Notes under the pieces: generated by a model
Told to the model about the DNA's origin: nothing
The model's input: the letters and a program-made list of their open reading frames with translations, nothing else
The model's database searches: none
NCBI GenBank assembly: GCA_003160215.1
Contig: PLQW01000277.1
Coordinates: 3,837 to 63,750, forward strand
Length of the DNA stretch: 59,914 bases
Source: Acidobacteriaceae bacterium
Lineage (GTDB): Bacteria > Acidobacteriota > Terriglobia > Terriglobales > Acidobacteriaceae
Reading direction: 5' to 3'
Program-made: the position numbers and the translations under genes
Shown: positions 1-7,983 of the stretch, one piece after another
Layout: every line of letters begins with the position of its first letter
Numbering within the stretch: the stretch's first letter is position 1

Positions 1-1359
1 TTCCAGGTCCTTGTTGGTGGCCGTAAGCACCCGCGCATCGAACTTCAGGCTGTGCGTGCTTCCCACGCGCTCGAATTCGCGCTGCTGTAACACCCGCAGC
101 AATTTCGCCTGGAGCGGCGGGGAGAGTTCGCCGACTTCGTCGAGAAAAACGGTGCCGCCTTCAGCCACCTCCAGCTTGCCTTTCTTGGTTGCAATGGCGC
201 CGGTGAAGGCCCCCTTTTCGTGTCCGAACAATTCTGTTTCCAGCAGCGCCTCGGGAATGGCGGCGCAGTTGATGGCGACGAATGGTTTGCCGGCGCGCGG
301 GCTGTTGCGATGGATGGCGCGCGCCACCAGTTCCTTGCCCGTGCCGCTTTCCCCGCGAATAAGGATGGTGGAATCGCCGCCGGATACTCTGGCGATAAAC
401 TCCTCCACCTGTCGCATGGAATTACTTTCGCCAACGATGACGCCGTCCAGATCCAGCTCGGTCTGCAGACGTCGATTTTCGATGCGCAGGGCCTCCAAGG
501 CAAGAACGTTCTCCAAAGTGACGGCAGCGATTCCGGCGACGGAGGTGAGAAAGTTGACGTGGTCGTCTTCAAATCTCTTTCCCGCGCCGGAGGCAATCAG
601 GTACAGAACTCCGATTGTGCGTTCCACTGCTATCAGCGGCATGCAGAGAACACTCTCCGCGTTGCGCGATTGAGAGGAGGGCTTGCCGATAATGGCCGAG
701 CGCTCCCATAGAGCGCGCTGCACAATTTCTCGCCGGATCTGCAGGGGAGGAGAATCACCAGCTTTACGTTTCCAAGTGCAACTTGAGCTGGGGTCGTCGT
801 CAACATGCCCGGTGATTACGACGGCGGCGGAGTCGGCGGGAACCACTTCGCAAATCAGTTCCAGAAGCCGCTGCTGCAGTGGCTCCAGGTCGCGAATGGA
901 ATTAATGGTGCTTGCCACCTTGAACAGGGCATTCAGATCGCGCGCCATCCGGCCAACGTCGGTGCCAAGGTTCGAAGCAGACGGCAATCGATTTGTGCTC
1001 GTGGTGGTTAGAAGATCGGCCGGCGACTCGTCCCGGAACTGCTCAATCCGCGAAATCAGGCTGTCGTCCTCCCCGATCAGAAACACCAGCTCACAATGGC
1101 CTACCCGAATGGTGTCCCCATGGCCCAGCAGCTTTCGCCGTACCGGTATGCCGTTCACGAAGGTCCCATTGTGGCTATCCAGGTCAACCAGATGGAAGGC
1201 TGCGTCGGTTTCGCTGATTGAGAAATGCCTCCGCGACACCGCCCGGTCGTGCAGGCACAGGTGGTTGGCGGAATCGCGCCCCACGGAGAACTGGCTGCCA
1301 GTCAGCCGTACCACCGTGCCTTTTGCCGAGCCCGACACCACCACGACTCTCGAGTCCAC
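1..1359 (-). CDS. FHA-GAF-sigma54 activator (enhancer-binding protein), 3' end cut by window
   Basis: The reading frame runs off the left edge, so about 453 N-terminal residues are visible. An FHA domain (roughly residues 5-95, with GRDS and the SRRHFS...NGTFVNG motif) would bind phosphothreonine. A GAF-like region (about 130-290) follows, then an AAA+ sigma-54 interaction domain with Walker A GESGTGKE, the sigma-54 loop GAFTGA and Walker B FLDEVGEL. The family opens sigma-54 promoters by ATP hydrolysis. The DNA-binding Fis domain is expected beyond the window. The GTG start at 1359 has a GGAGG seven bases upstream. The target genes and input signal are unknown. Confidence 0.9.
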   Translation of the reverse strand, partial: MDSRVVVVSGSAKGTVVRLTGSQFSVGRDSANHLCLHDRAVSRRHFSISETDAAFHLVDLDSHNGTFVNGIPVRRKLLGHGDTIRVGHCELVFLIGEDDSLISRIEQFRDESPADLLTTTSTNRLPSASNLGTDVGRMARDLNALFKVASTINSIRDLEPLQQRLLELICEVVPADSAAVVITGHVDDDPSSSCTWKRKAGDSPPLQIRREIVQRALWERSAIIGKPSSQSRNAESVLCMPLIAVERTIGVLYLIASGAGKRFEDDHVNFLTSVAGIAAVTLENVLALEALRIENRRLQTELDLDGVIVGESNSMRQVEEFIARVSGGDSTILIRGESGTGKELVARAIHRNSPRAGKPFVAINCAAIPEALLETELFGHEKGAFTGAIATKKGKLEVAEGGTVFLDEVGELSPPLQAKLLRVLQQREFERVGSTHSLKFDARVLTATNKDLE

Positions 1360-1636
1360 GAACCGCCTCCGGGCTGCTAGTTTAGCCCACTCCTGGCGAA
1401 GTCACGGAATTAATCTGAAAACAGCGTGGCAATCACTCAGCGCGATGATCCGGCAATTGCCAGCCGTCATCGATTTCGCTTGCAGGCTGAAGGCGAAAGG
1501 CACATCCGCCTGAATGCGGGGGCATCGGACTTGCCGAGTCGAAACGCGAGAAAGTAGTGGAGATGGGGCCGCCGGTCTTCCCAACGCGCCCGAAACCGTG
1601 ATTGTTGCAATGAAGTAGTTGTAGCCTCGCGAACGA

Positions 1637-1668
1637 AGAAACCCGGAGTGGGAAAACTTCGGGTTTCT
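1637..1668 (-). terminator. Hairpin downstream of the 67-aa membrane protein gene
   Basis: A perfect 9-bp stem (AGAAACCCG/CGGGTTTCT) closes a 14-nt loop, and on the minus strand it lies 35 bases past the stop at 1703. The tail after it is only weakly T-rich, so it is a candidate intrinsic terminator. It is the only structured element seen in the 343-base gap between 1359 and 1703. Confidence 0.45.
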
Positions 1669-1702
1669 CTCATTTGATGTATGCCCAACGGAAGATCGGT
1701 TC

Positions 1703-1906
1703 TTACCAGGCGCGGCGCGGTCCGCGCAATACGCGCGCCGGAAGCAGGATGATGGCTTTCAGCAATTCCAGCACGCCTTCGACGGCAAATCCCAAAAGCC
1801 GAAAGGGCAACAGCAGCAACCACACCAACGGGTACAGAACCAGCACGAACAGCGCCAGCGGCCAGCACAGGAACAACAAGATGCACCACAGAAGGAAGGT
1901 CAACAT
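1703..1906 (-). CDS. Small hydrophobic membrane protein, unknown function
   Basis: A 67-residue protein that is almost entirely hydrophobic. Two predicted membrane segments (about residues 3-32 and 35-60) are rich in Leu, Val and Phe, and the C-terminus is basic. An excellent Shine-Dalgarno (AGGAGGAG) sits just before the ATG, which is the main reason to accept so short a gene. It lies downstream of pntB in the same orientation, about 50 bases after it, so co-transcription with the transhydrogenase operon is possible. No function can be assigned. Confidence 0.6.
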   Translation of the reverse strand: MLTFLLWCILLFLCWPLALFVLVLYPLVWLLLLPFRLLGFAVEGVLELLKAIILLPARVLRGPRRAW

Positions 1907-1957
1907 AACTCCTCCTGTCCGTAAATACGTTCCGCCCGCCCACGAAGTTCCGTGCCC

Positions 1958-3352
1958 CTAACCATGGCCGCCTCCGCCGCTAAGCTCCCGTACGATCGAG
2001 CCGACAAACGCTTTCGCGTCACCGAACAGCATGAGCGTGTTGTCGAGATAGTAGAGCGGATTGTCGATTCCGGCGAACCCCGGATTCATGCTGCGCTTGA
2101 TCACCATGACCGTACGGGCCTTGTCCACGTCCAGAATCGGCATGCCGTAGATCGGACTTCCAACGTCGCTGCGGGCGGCAGGATTGGTGACGTCGTTGGC
2201 TCCGATCACAAGCGCAACATCTGTCTGCGGAAAATCGGCATTGACTTCCTCCATGTCCAGCAACTTGTCGTACGGGATGTCGGCTTCGGCCAGCAAAACG
2301 TTCATGTGCCCAGGCATGCGTCCCGCGACCGGATGAATGCCGAATTTCACGTCCACGCCCTTCTTCGTCAACAAGTCATACAGTTCCCGGACCTTGTGCT
2401 GCGCCTGCGCCACCGCCATGCCATAACCTGGAACGATTACGACTTTGTTCGCAGCCGAGAGGATGGCGGCAGCCTCTTCCGGAGTTGCACTGTGTACGGG
2501 CCGGGCCTCGACCGCGGCAGCTCCCGACGTCTGTACCTGTCCGAATGCTCCGAACAGCACATTGGTGAACGAGCGGTTCATCGCCTTCGACATGTTGACG
2601 GAGAGAATGAAGCCCGACGCTCCATCGAGCGAGCCCGCCACGATCAGAAGCTTGCTATTGAGAACGAAGCCCATGGCGGCGGCGGAAAGTCCGGCGTAAG
2701 AATTCAACAGCGAGATCACGGTCGGCATGTCAGCGCCGCCAATGGGGACGATCATCATCACACCGAACACTAGCGCGATCCCCACCATGAACGGATACAG
2801 GACCATGGCCTCGGGATGCAGCACGAGGCGAACGGCGATGGCGACGGCTATCGCCAGCATCGCTAGGTTGACGAAGTTCTGCCCCTTATAGGTGATCGGC
2901 CGCTGCGGCAAGATTTCCTGCAGCTTGCCCGCGGCCATCAAGCTGCCAGTAACGGTGAGACCGCCGAGGATGACTTCCAGCGAAAGCACCGACATCAGGA
3001 ACGGGGGTACGTTGGGGGCGCGCAGGTAGAACTCCGCGGTTCCCACCAGAGTTACGCAGAGCGCACCGAAGGCATGACTCAATGCAGTTCGCTGCGGAAC
3101 CGCGGTCATTCCGACATTGCCGAGCGGGATGCCAATGATCGCGCCCAGAACCAGTGCGATGGCGATCCACTTGTAGTCCACGATGCCGCGATACAGAAGC
3201 GTGCCAGCAATCGCCAACACCATTCCCACTTCGCCTGCCCAAACCCCGCGCCGCGCGGTGACTGGCGAACTCAGCCACTTCAACGCGAGGATGAAGAGGA
3301 CGGCAGCGACGATGTAGGTAATCTCAATGACGTATTCGGTTCCTGGGATCAT
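1958..3352 (-). CDS. pntB: NAD(P) transhydrogenase subunit beta
   Basis: 464 residues, matching the usual length. The N-terminal two thirds is membrane-embedded (about nine helices). The C-terminal domain from about residue 285 binds NADP(H): VVIVPGYGMAVAQAQH, GRMPGHMNVLLAEA and GANDVTNPAA are typical dIII motifs. The enzyme couples proton re-entry to hydride transfer from NADH to NADP+. Its ATG overlaps the stop of the upstream pntAB gene by 4 bases, indicating translational coupling. Confidence 0.97.
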   Translation of the reverse strand: MIPGTEYVIEITYIVAAVLFILALKWLSSPVTARRGVWAGEVGMVLAIAGTLLYRGIVDYKWIAIALVLGAIIGIPLGNVGMTAVPQRTALSHAFGALCVTLVGTAEFYLRAPNVPPFLMSVLSLEVILGGLTVTGSLMAAGKLQEILPQRPITYKGQNFVNLAMLAIAVAIAVRLVLHPEAMVLYPFMVGIALVFGVMMIVPIGGADMPTVISLLNSYAGLSAAAMGFVLNSKLLIVAGSLDGASGFILSVNMSKAMNRSFTNVLFGAFGQVQTSGAAAVEARPVHSATPEEAAAILSAANKVVIVPGYGMAVAQAQHKVRELYDLLTKKGVDVKFGIHPVAGRMPGHMNVLLAEADIPYDKLLDMEEVNADFPQTDVALVIGANDVTNPAARSDVGSPIYGMPILDVDKARTVMVIKRSMNPGFAGIDNPLYYLDNTLMLFGDAKAFVGSIVRELSGGGGHG

Positions 3353-3648
3353 GGCTTTTGTGTCCGGCTGGATTTGAACATCTTGAGCATGCGGTCGGTA
3401 ATGATGAAGCCGCCCACGGCATTGCTGGTGGCAGCGACGATGGCAATCGTGCCCAGCACTGTCGCAAGCGTGCTCTTGTGCTCACCCGCGAGAATGATGG
3501 CGCCGACGACCGCGATCGCGTCCAACGCGTTGGTCAGCGACATCAACGGGGTGTGCAGCAACGGCGATACACGGCGAATCACCTCAAATCCGATAAAGGC
3601 CGCGAGTATGAAGACATACAGGCTGTTGAACAGGTCAGCCGTGACCAT
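3349..3648 (-). CDS. pntAB: NAD(P) transhydrogenase alpha subunit, membrane part
   Basis: A 99-residue membrane protein with three to four hydrophobic segments, corresponding to the C-terminal membrane part of the fused PntA of enterobacteria. The HTPLMSLTNALDAI motif is characteristic of the proton-channel domain. A separate gene for this part defines the three-subunit (Rhodospirillum-type) form. It overlaps pntAA by one base and pntB by four, so all three are almost certainly one operon. Confidence 0.95.
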   Translation of the reverse strand: MVTADLFNSLYVFILAAFIGFEVIRRVSPLLHTPLMSLTNALDAIAVVGAIILAGEHKSTLATVLGTIAIVAATSNAVGGFIITDRMLKMFKSSRTQKP

Positions 3649-4829
3649 TAGCTTTCCTCCTTCGATTGAGAGACCAGGGCAGGCAGTGAATAGAACTCCC
3701 GCACTCGTGGGTTCACCACTTCGCCTCCCTGGGTGACCAGGGTGCTGCGAGTAATCTCATCTTCCAGGTCCAGCACAAGTTTTCCATCCTTCACCAGGTG
3801 CAATAGGAAGCTCGTAATATTCTTGCTGTACATCTGACTGGCGTGATACGGAACCGTGCTGGCCAGGTTGATGGTTCCCATGATGGTCACACCGTGCTCG
3901 ACCACGTGCTCGCCAGTCCGGGTGAGCTCGCAGTTGCCTCCCCGTTCCGCCGCCAGGTCCACGATGACCGAGCCTGGTGCCATACCGGCCACCATCTCCT
4001 TGGTCACCAGCACCGGCGACTTCTTCCCCGGAACCACAGCCGTCGTGATCACAACGTCGCTCTCGGCGACTACCTTTCCGAGCAATTCGCGCTGGCGCCG
4101 ATAAAACGATTCGTCCTGCGCCTTCGCGTAGCCTCCGGCATCCTGGGCATCGGCAGCCTCGATTGGGAGCTCGACGAATCTTCCGCCCAGGCTTTGGACC
4201 TGCTCCTTGACCGCGGGGCGTAGATCGTAAGCTGAGACCACCGCGCCCAATCTGCGGGCGGTTGCTATGGCTTGCAAACCAGCAACGCCGGCGCCGATCA
4301 CCAGCACTCGTGACGGCGTAATCGTGCCGGCTGCTGTCGTCAACATTGGAAAGATCCGAGGCAGTGTGTCAGCGGCAATCAGCACTGCCTTGTAACCAGC
4401 GATGGTTGCCATCGAGGAGAGCGCATCCATGCTTTGCGCACGCGTGATGCGGGGCATCAGCTCAACCGAAAAAGCCGAGACGCCAGTCTCGGCAATCGCC
4501 TGGACAGGCTGGATATCGCCGAGGGGCCGGAGGAACCCGATCAGAGCTTGACCGCGGTGGAGAAGGGGCAAATCCGCCGCGCCAGTCTTGTCGTTCGACC
4601 CGTGACTGAGTACCTGTACCACCACGTCGGCGCGGAACGCTTCCTCGCGCGTGCCGACAATCTTTGCGCCCTTATCGATGTACTGGGTATCGGGGTAACC
4701 GGCTTCCGCCCCCGCTCCCGCTTCGACGATGACCTCAATGCCCGCTTTGGTATAGCTGGGGATCACCGCAGGTATCAGCGCTACGCGCCGCTCCCCCGGA
4801 AAACTCTCACGGGGAACACCAACAATCAT
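3648..4829 (-). CDS. pntAA: NAD(P) transhydrogenase alpha subunit, NAD-binding part
   Basis: The soluble dI domain that binds NAD(H), related to alanine dehydrogenase. It begins MIVGVPRESFPGERRVALIP, carries a Rossmann motif GAGVAGLQAIATARRLGA around residue 175, and has the mobile-loop region near YAKAQDESF. At 393 residues it lacks the membrane tail, which is encoded by the next gene. The ATG at 4829 is preferred over an in-frame ATG at 4853 because GGGAGGAG lies five bases before it. This is the first gene of the pnt operon. Confidence 0.95.
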   Translation of the reverse strand: MIVGVPRESFPGERRVALIPAVIPSYTKAGIEVIVEAGAGAEAGYPDTQYIDKGAKIVGTREEAFRADVVVQVLSHGSNDKTGAADLPLLHRGQALIGFLRPLGDIQPVQAIAETGVSAFSVELMPRITRAQSMDALSSMATIAGYKAVLIAADTLPRIFPMLTTAAGTITPSRVLVIGAGVAGLQAIATARRLGAVVSAYDLRPAVKEQVQSLGGRFVELPIEAADAQDAGGYAKAQDESFYRRQRELLGKVVAESDVVITTAVVPGKKSPVLVTKEMVAGMAPGSVIVDLAAERGGNCELTRTGEHVVEHGVTIMGTINLASTVPYHASQMYSKNITSFLLHLVKDGKLVLDLEDEITRSTLVTQGGEVVNPRVREFYSLPALVSQSKEES

Positions 4830-5234
4830 GGAGTCTCCTCCCTCGCTCCGCATTTTCTGACGCCGAGACCAGTCGGCGCGTCAAATTATTGAAATTGACG
4901 GAACTGAGCATTCTATCTAGAGTCCTGCGAATGTCCACCCTAACCCGATCGAATCGAAGCCGAAGGGGGTGGATTTGGCCTACCGCCGCGATTCGGGGTG
5001 GCCCCAAACCCAGCGATCTCCTGAAGATTAGGCGAGCTTGAACCAATGGAGTCGCCAGATGGAGGCTCCTGGTGGAAGATCCTCCTCGCCGGTGCCACCC
5101 CTCGACAAAGCCATCTGGGACTTTCGGCGCAAGCAGGATTCTTTTCAGTAAACGCCGGACTGGCGCTGGCTATCCCCGCGCGTCATTCCTCTCTAATACG
5201 TCTAAGTCATTTAATACACGATGGTTATTGTAGT

Positions 5235-5271
5235 AATAAGCGGGCTTCACTCTTCGCGTAGAGTGCTTATT
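5235..5271 (+). other. Stem-loop in lpxC leader region
   Basis: CACTCT/AGAGTG (5248-5253 with 5260-5265) forms a 6-bp stem around TCGCGT. AATAAG/CTTATT (5235-5240 with 5266-5271) extends it after a 7-base bulge. It lies in the 530-base gap between the divergent pntAA and lpxC genes. No other feature was seen in the gap except the hairpin at 5280. Confidence 0.4.
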
Positions 5272-5279
5272 CCGACACC

Positions 5280-5303
5280 GGCTGTTGTAGAAATACAACA
5301 ACC
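5280..5303 (+). other. GAAA-tetraloop hairpin upstream of lpxC
   Basis: TGTTGTA-GAAA-TACAACA gives a perfect 7-bp stem with a GNRA-type tetraloop, extended by GG/CC across one mismatch. It ends about 56 bases before the proposed TTG start of lpxC. There is no T-tract, so it is more likely a leader element or mRNA structure than a terminator. Confidence 0.45.
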
Positions 5304-5359
5304 AGAGTCTCGCCGGAGCTTGTAATCTATATGTCTACGCTGCTGTTAGTCTTTCTCTC

Positions 5360-6259
5360 TTGGTCTACGAAAGAACAACTCGGAATCCCGTCGAATGCAG
5401 TGGCGTCGGTCTCCATAGCGGAGCACCTGTTCATCTGCGCATCCTGCCTGCCCCCACCGGCGCCGGGATCGTCTTTCGTCGCTCCGACCTCGACGGCTTT
5501 GAAGTGGAAGCCATCAGCCGCAATGTTGCGAAAGTCAGTTACGCCACCAGCTTGATGAAGAAGGGCGTGCTCATTTCCACCACGGAGCACCTGCTGTCGG
5601 CATTCATCGGTATGGGTGTGGACAATGCCATCGTGGAGCTCGACAACCTCGAACTCCCCATCCTGGATGGCAGCGCGCTACCGTTCGTAGAGATGCTCAC
5701 CCAAGCTGGCTTGCGGCAGCAACGGCGCAAACGTGTGTACCTCAAGATTCTGCGTCCTTACGAAATGCAGGAAGGTGACAAGTTCATCGGCGTATATCCG
5801 GCGGAACGGTACTCGGTCAGCTACGCGATTAACTTCCCGCATCCCCTGATTGGCAGCGAACGATTCCAAGTCGAGCTTTCCAACGGCAGCTACGTGAAGC
5901 AGATCGCTTCGGCGCGGACCTTTGGCTTCATCGAGCAGCAGCGCGCGATGCTGAACATGGGCCTCATCCGTGGCGCATCGCGTGAAAACTGCATCGTGCT
6001 CACCCCCGGAGGAATTGACAACCCACCGCTCCGCTACGCTGACGAGTTCGTGCGACACAAGGTGCTGGATCTCATCGGCGACCTCGCCCTGTTCGGCAAG
6101 CACATTCTTGGCTACGTCAAAGCCGATCGTGCCGGACACGCCATGCACACCGCCATCGTCTCCCGCATTCTGCGCGATCCGACCTACGCCGAAGAAGTTA
6201 CCCTGGACGAAACGGCGGTTGCCGATTGGCCCGCCGAGCCGGTCGCCGCCGCCGACTAG
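5360..6259 (+). CDS. lpxC: UDP-3-O-acyl-N-acetylglucosamine deacetylase
   Basis: Catalyses the committed step of lipid A synthesis: zinc-dependent deacetylation of UDP-3-O-acyl-GlcNAc. Zinc ligands are recognisable as His in STTEHLLSA (about residue 77) and His/Asp in RHKVLDLIGDLAL, and the GVGLHSG motif is near the N-terminus. At 299 residues the length is normal. The chosen start is TTG (MVYERT...), which fits the family N-terminus, but no clear Shine-Dalgarno precedes it and the exact start is uncertain. folK follows about 80 bases downstream on the same strand. Confidence 0.95.
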   Translation: MVYERTTRNPVECSGVGLHSGAPVHLRILPAPTGAGIVFRRSDLDGFEVEAISRNVAKVSYATSLMKKGVLISTTEHLLSAFIGMGVDNAIVELDNLELPILDGSALPFVEMLTQAGLRQQRRKRVYLKILRPYEMQEGDKFIGVYPAERYSVSYAINFPHPLIGSERFQVELSNGSYVKQIASARTFGFIEQQRAMLNMGLIRGASRENCIVLTPGGIDNPPLRYADEFVRHKVLDLIGDLALFGKHILGYVKADRAGHAMHTAIVSRILRDPTYAEEVTLDETAVADWPAEPVAAAD

Positions 6260-6337
6260 CTGACCCGTTTTCCGATTACGGCCCCGCGTACCTTCCGAGC
6301 AACTATGCAGCAGATTCAATCGCGTTAACATACATTC

Positions 6338-6829
6338 GTGGAAAAGACCGTCTATCTTTCGCTGGGCTCCAACGTGGGTGACTGCGAGGCCAACCTTCGC
6401 ACGGCGATTGAGAGGCTCGCCGAGCTCGGCGAACTGGTTGCGGTGTCGTCGTTCTACGAGACGGAGCCGGTGGAGTTCATGGCGCAACCTTGGTTTCTCA
6501 ACTGTGCGATGGCCCTGCGCACCGAATTGATGCCGAAGCTGTTTCTGTCGAAGACACTGGCAATCGAGCAGCAGATGAGCCGCCGTCGCAGCCAGCCGAA
6601 GGGCCCCCGCACCATCGATATCGACATCCTGCTGTTCGGAAATTCCGTGATCCACACGCCGCAGCTAGATGTGCCGCACGTGGCGATGCATGAACGGCGA
6701 TTCGTCCTCGAACCGCTGGCCGAGATTGCGCCCGAGGTGCGGCATCCCATCTTCAAGCGCACCGTCCGCGAAATGCTCCAAGCGCTCCCTCACAATGTGG
6801 GACAAGTGAAGAAGCAGGTCCGGTCTTAG
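6338..6829 (+). CDS. folK: 2-amino-4-hydroxy-6-hydroxymethyldihydropteridine pyrophosphokinase (HPPK)
   Basis: Transfers pyrophosphate from ATP to 6-hydroxymethyl-dihydropterin in folate synthesis. The 163-residue protein has the family hallmarks: the YLSLGSNVGD start, SSFYETEPVE, RRRSQPKGPRTIDIDILLFG with the two magnesium-binding aspartates, and the closing LDVPHVAMHERRFVLEPL. The start is GTG. The stop overlaps the stop of the convergent cupin gene by three bases. Confidence 0.96.
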   Translation: MEKTVYLSLGSNVGDCEANLRTAIERLAELGELVAVSSFYETEPVEFMAQPWFLNCAMALRTELMPKLFLSKTLAIEQQMSRRRSQPKGPRTIDIDILLFGNSVIHTPQLDVPHVAMHERRFVLEPLAEIAPEVRHPIFKRTVREMLQALPHNVGQVKKQVRS

Positions 6830-7197
6830 ATTCGCTGCAACTCGTGGACCGTGCGCTCGCTGGCGACATTGCCGGTGTTGAGCGTGCTCTTCGGCTCCAG
6901 CAGCATCACGTGGGTCTCCTCGTCGGCGGAAGGAAAATGCTCGACGCCACGGGGAATGATGATGAATTCGCCAGGATTCACCATGAACTCGCGCTCACTG
7001 CCGTTCTCGCGCATCTTCATGCGCAGCGCACCCTTGATCACGAAGAACAGCTCGTCTTCGTTGTCGTGGTGATGCCACATGAACTCTCCTTGCAGCTTCA
7101 CAAGCTTCACGTGAAGGTCGTTCACCTCACCCACGATCTTAGGGCTATAGTGATCGGTGAACAGCGACAACTTCTGCGCCACATTGACCTTTTCCAT
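6826..7197 (-). CDS. Cupin-domain protein
   Basis: A 123-residue single-domain cupin. The metal-binding motif 1 is visible as HHHDNEDELFFVIKG, and motif 2 is PGEFIIIPRGVEHFP. Such proteins are often small metal-dependent enzymes or sensors; the substrate cannot be read from sequence. The ATG at 7197 is preferred because GGGGG lies five bases upstream; an in-frame GTG at 7209 is the alternative. It is transcribed convergently to folK. Confidence 0.85.
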   Translation of the reverse strand: MEKVNVAQKLSLFTDHYSPKIVGEVNDLHVKLVKLQGEFMWHHHDNEDELFFVIKGALRMKMRENGSEREFMVNPGEFIIIPRGVEHFPSADEETHVMLLEPKSTLNTGNVASERTVHELQRI

Positions 7198-7264
7198 ACG
7201 AACCCCCACAAGCCGAGTCTTTGTCCTATGTCAGATTATACTCGAACCGGGATGAACTGTTATT

Positions 7265-7290
7265 GTGACAGTATGTTAGAATTATGTCAC
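7265..7290. promoter_or_regulatory. Inverted repeat, probable operator of TA pair
   Basis: GTGACA and TGTCAC (7265-7270 and 7285-7290) form a 6-bp inverted repeat with a 14-base spacer, just 18 bases before the antitoxin start. AbrB-type antitoxins usually bind such palindromes to autoregulate their operon; binding here is inferred. Confidence 0.45.
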
Positions 7291-7307
7291 TTAGAAGGAA
7301 GTTTGAC

Positions 7308-7559
7308 ATGAAAGATGAAGCCCGACTGCGGGTGAACGAGAATGGTCGCGTCGTCATTCCCGCGGCATTCCGAAAGGCCCTTGGCATCGAGGCTGGAGAT
7401 GAAGTCGTTCTGCGTATCCAAGACGATGAGTTGCGAATCACGACCCAGCAGCGGCGCATTCAGCGGGCACGGCGCCGCGCTCGGCAATATGTAAAACCCG
7501 GCACGTCGCTGGTCGATGAACTGCTTGCCGAACGTCGCGAGGCAGCGAAGCATGAATAG
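7308..7559 (+). CDS. AbrB/MazE-type antitoxin (VapB-like)
   Basis: An 83-residue protein with an N-terminal swapped-hairpin AbrB fold: RVNENGRVVIPAAFRKALGIEAGDEVVLRI. This is followed by a basic, helical toxin-binding tail. The ATG at 7308 has a clear GAAGGAAG ribosome site; an upstream in-frame start at 7284 would lie inside the operator repeat. The last codons overlap the start of the PIN-domain gene, as in typical type II TA operons. Confidence 0.88.
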   Translation: MKDEARLRVNENGRVVIPAAFRKALGIEAGDEVVLRIQDDELRITTQQRRIQRARRRARQYVKPGTSLVDELLAERREAAKHE

Positions 7560-7938
7560 GATCGTGCTCGACGCTTCCGCGATCCTCGCGGTCATTAACG
7601 GGGAGCCGGGACATGAAAAACTAACGCCCGAGCTGCTTGCCAGCGCAGTCGGCAGCACGGTCAATCTTGCCGAAGTACAAGCCAAGCTGGTGAGTCGCGG
7701 GTGGGCTTCCGACGAGGCATGGGAAGATACCACGAGTCCCATTCGGGAAGTTGTGCCTTTCAACGAGGAACATGCCAAGATCGCCGGCAGTCTGGTTGCT
7801 CTGACGCGGCACCTGGGCCTCTCGCTGGGAGACTGCGCGTGCCTTGCGCTGGGAATAGCGCTCAAGGCCCCGGTCTACACCGCCGACAAAACATGGAAAG
7901 GGCTCAAATTGAACGTCCGCATCCACCTCATCCGCTAG
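7552..7938 (+). CDS. PIN-domain toxin (VapC-like ribonuclease)
   Basis: A 128-residue PIN-domain protein. Acidic residues expected to bind magnesium are in IVLDASAILAVINGE, LAEVQ, LSLGDCACLALG and YTADKTW. The family cleaves tRNA or rRNA when released from its antitoxin. Its ATG lies inside the antitoxin gene (8-base overlap), so the two are translationally coupled. The RNA target is unknown. Confidence 0.88.
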   Translation: MNRIVLDASAILAVINGEPGHEKLTPELLASAVGSTVNLAEVQAKLVSRGWASDEAWEDTTSPIREVVPFNEEHAKIAGSLVALTRHLGLSLGDCACLALGIALKAPVYTADKTWKGLKLNVRIHLIR

Positions 7939-7983
7939 GCAATGGCCTGTTCCCCGTCGAGGGCCGCTCCTAATTACTCTTGA

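Noticed and set aside
1952-2773. 273-residue plus-strand frame
   Set aside because: Antisense to pntB.
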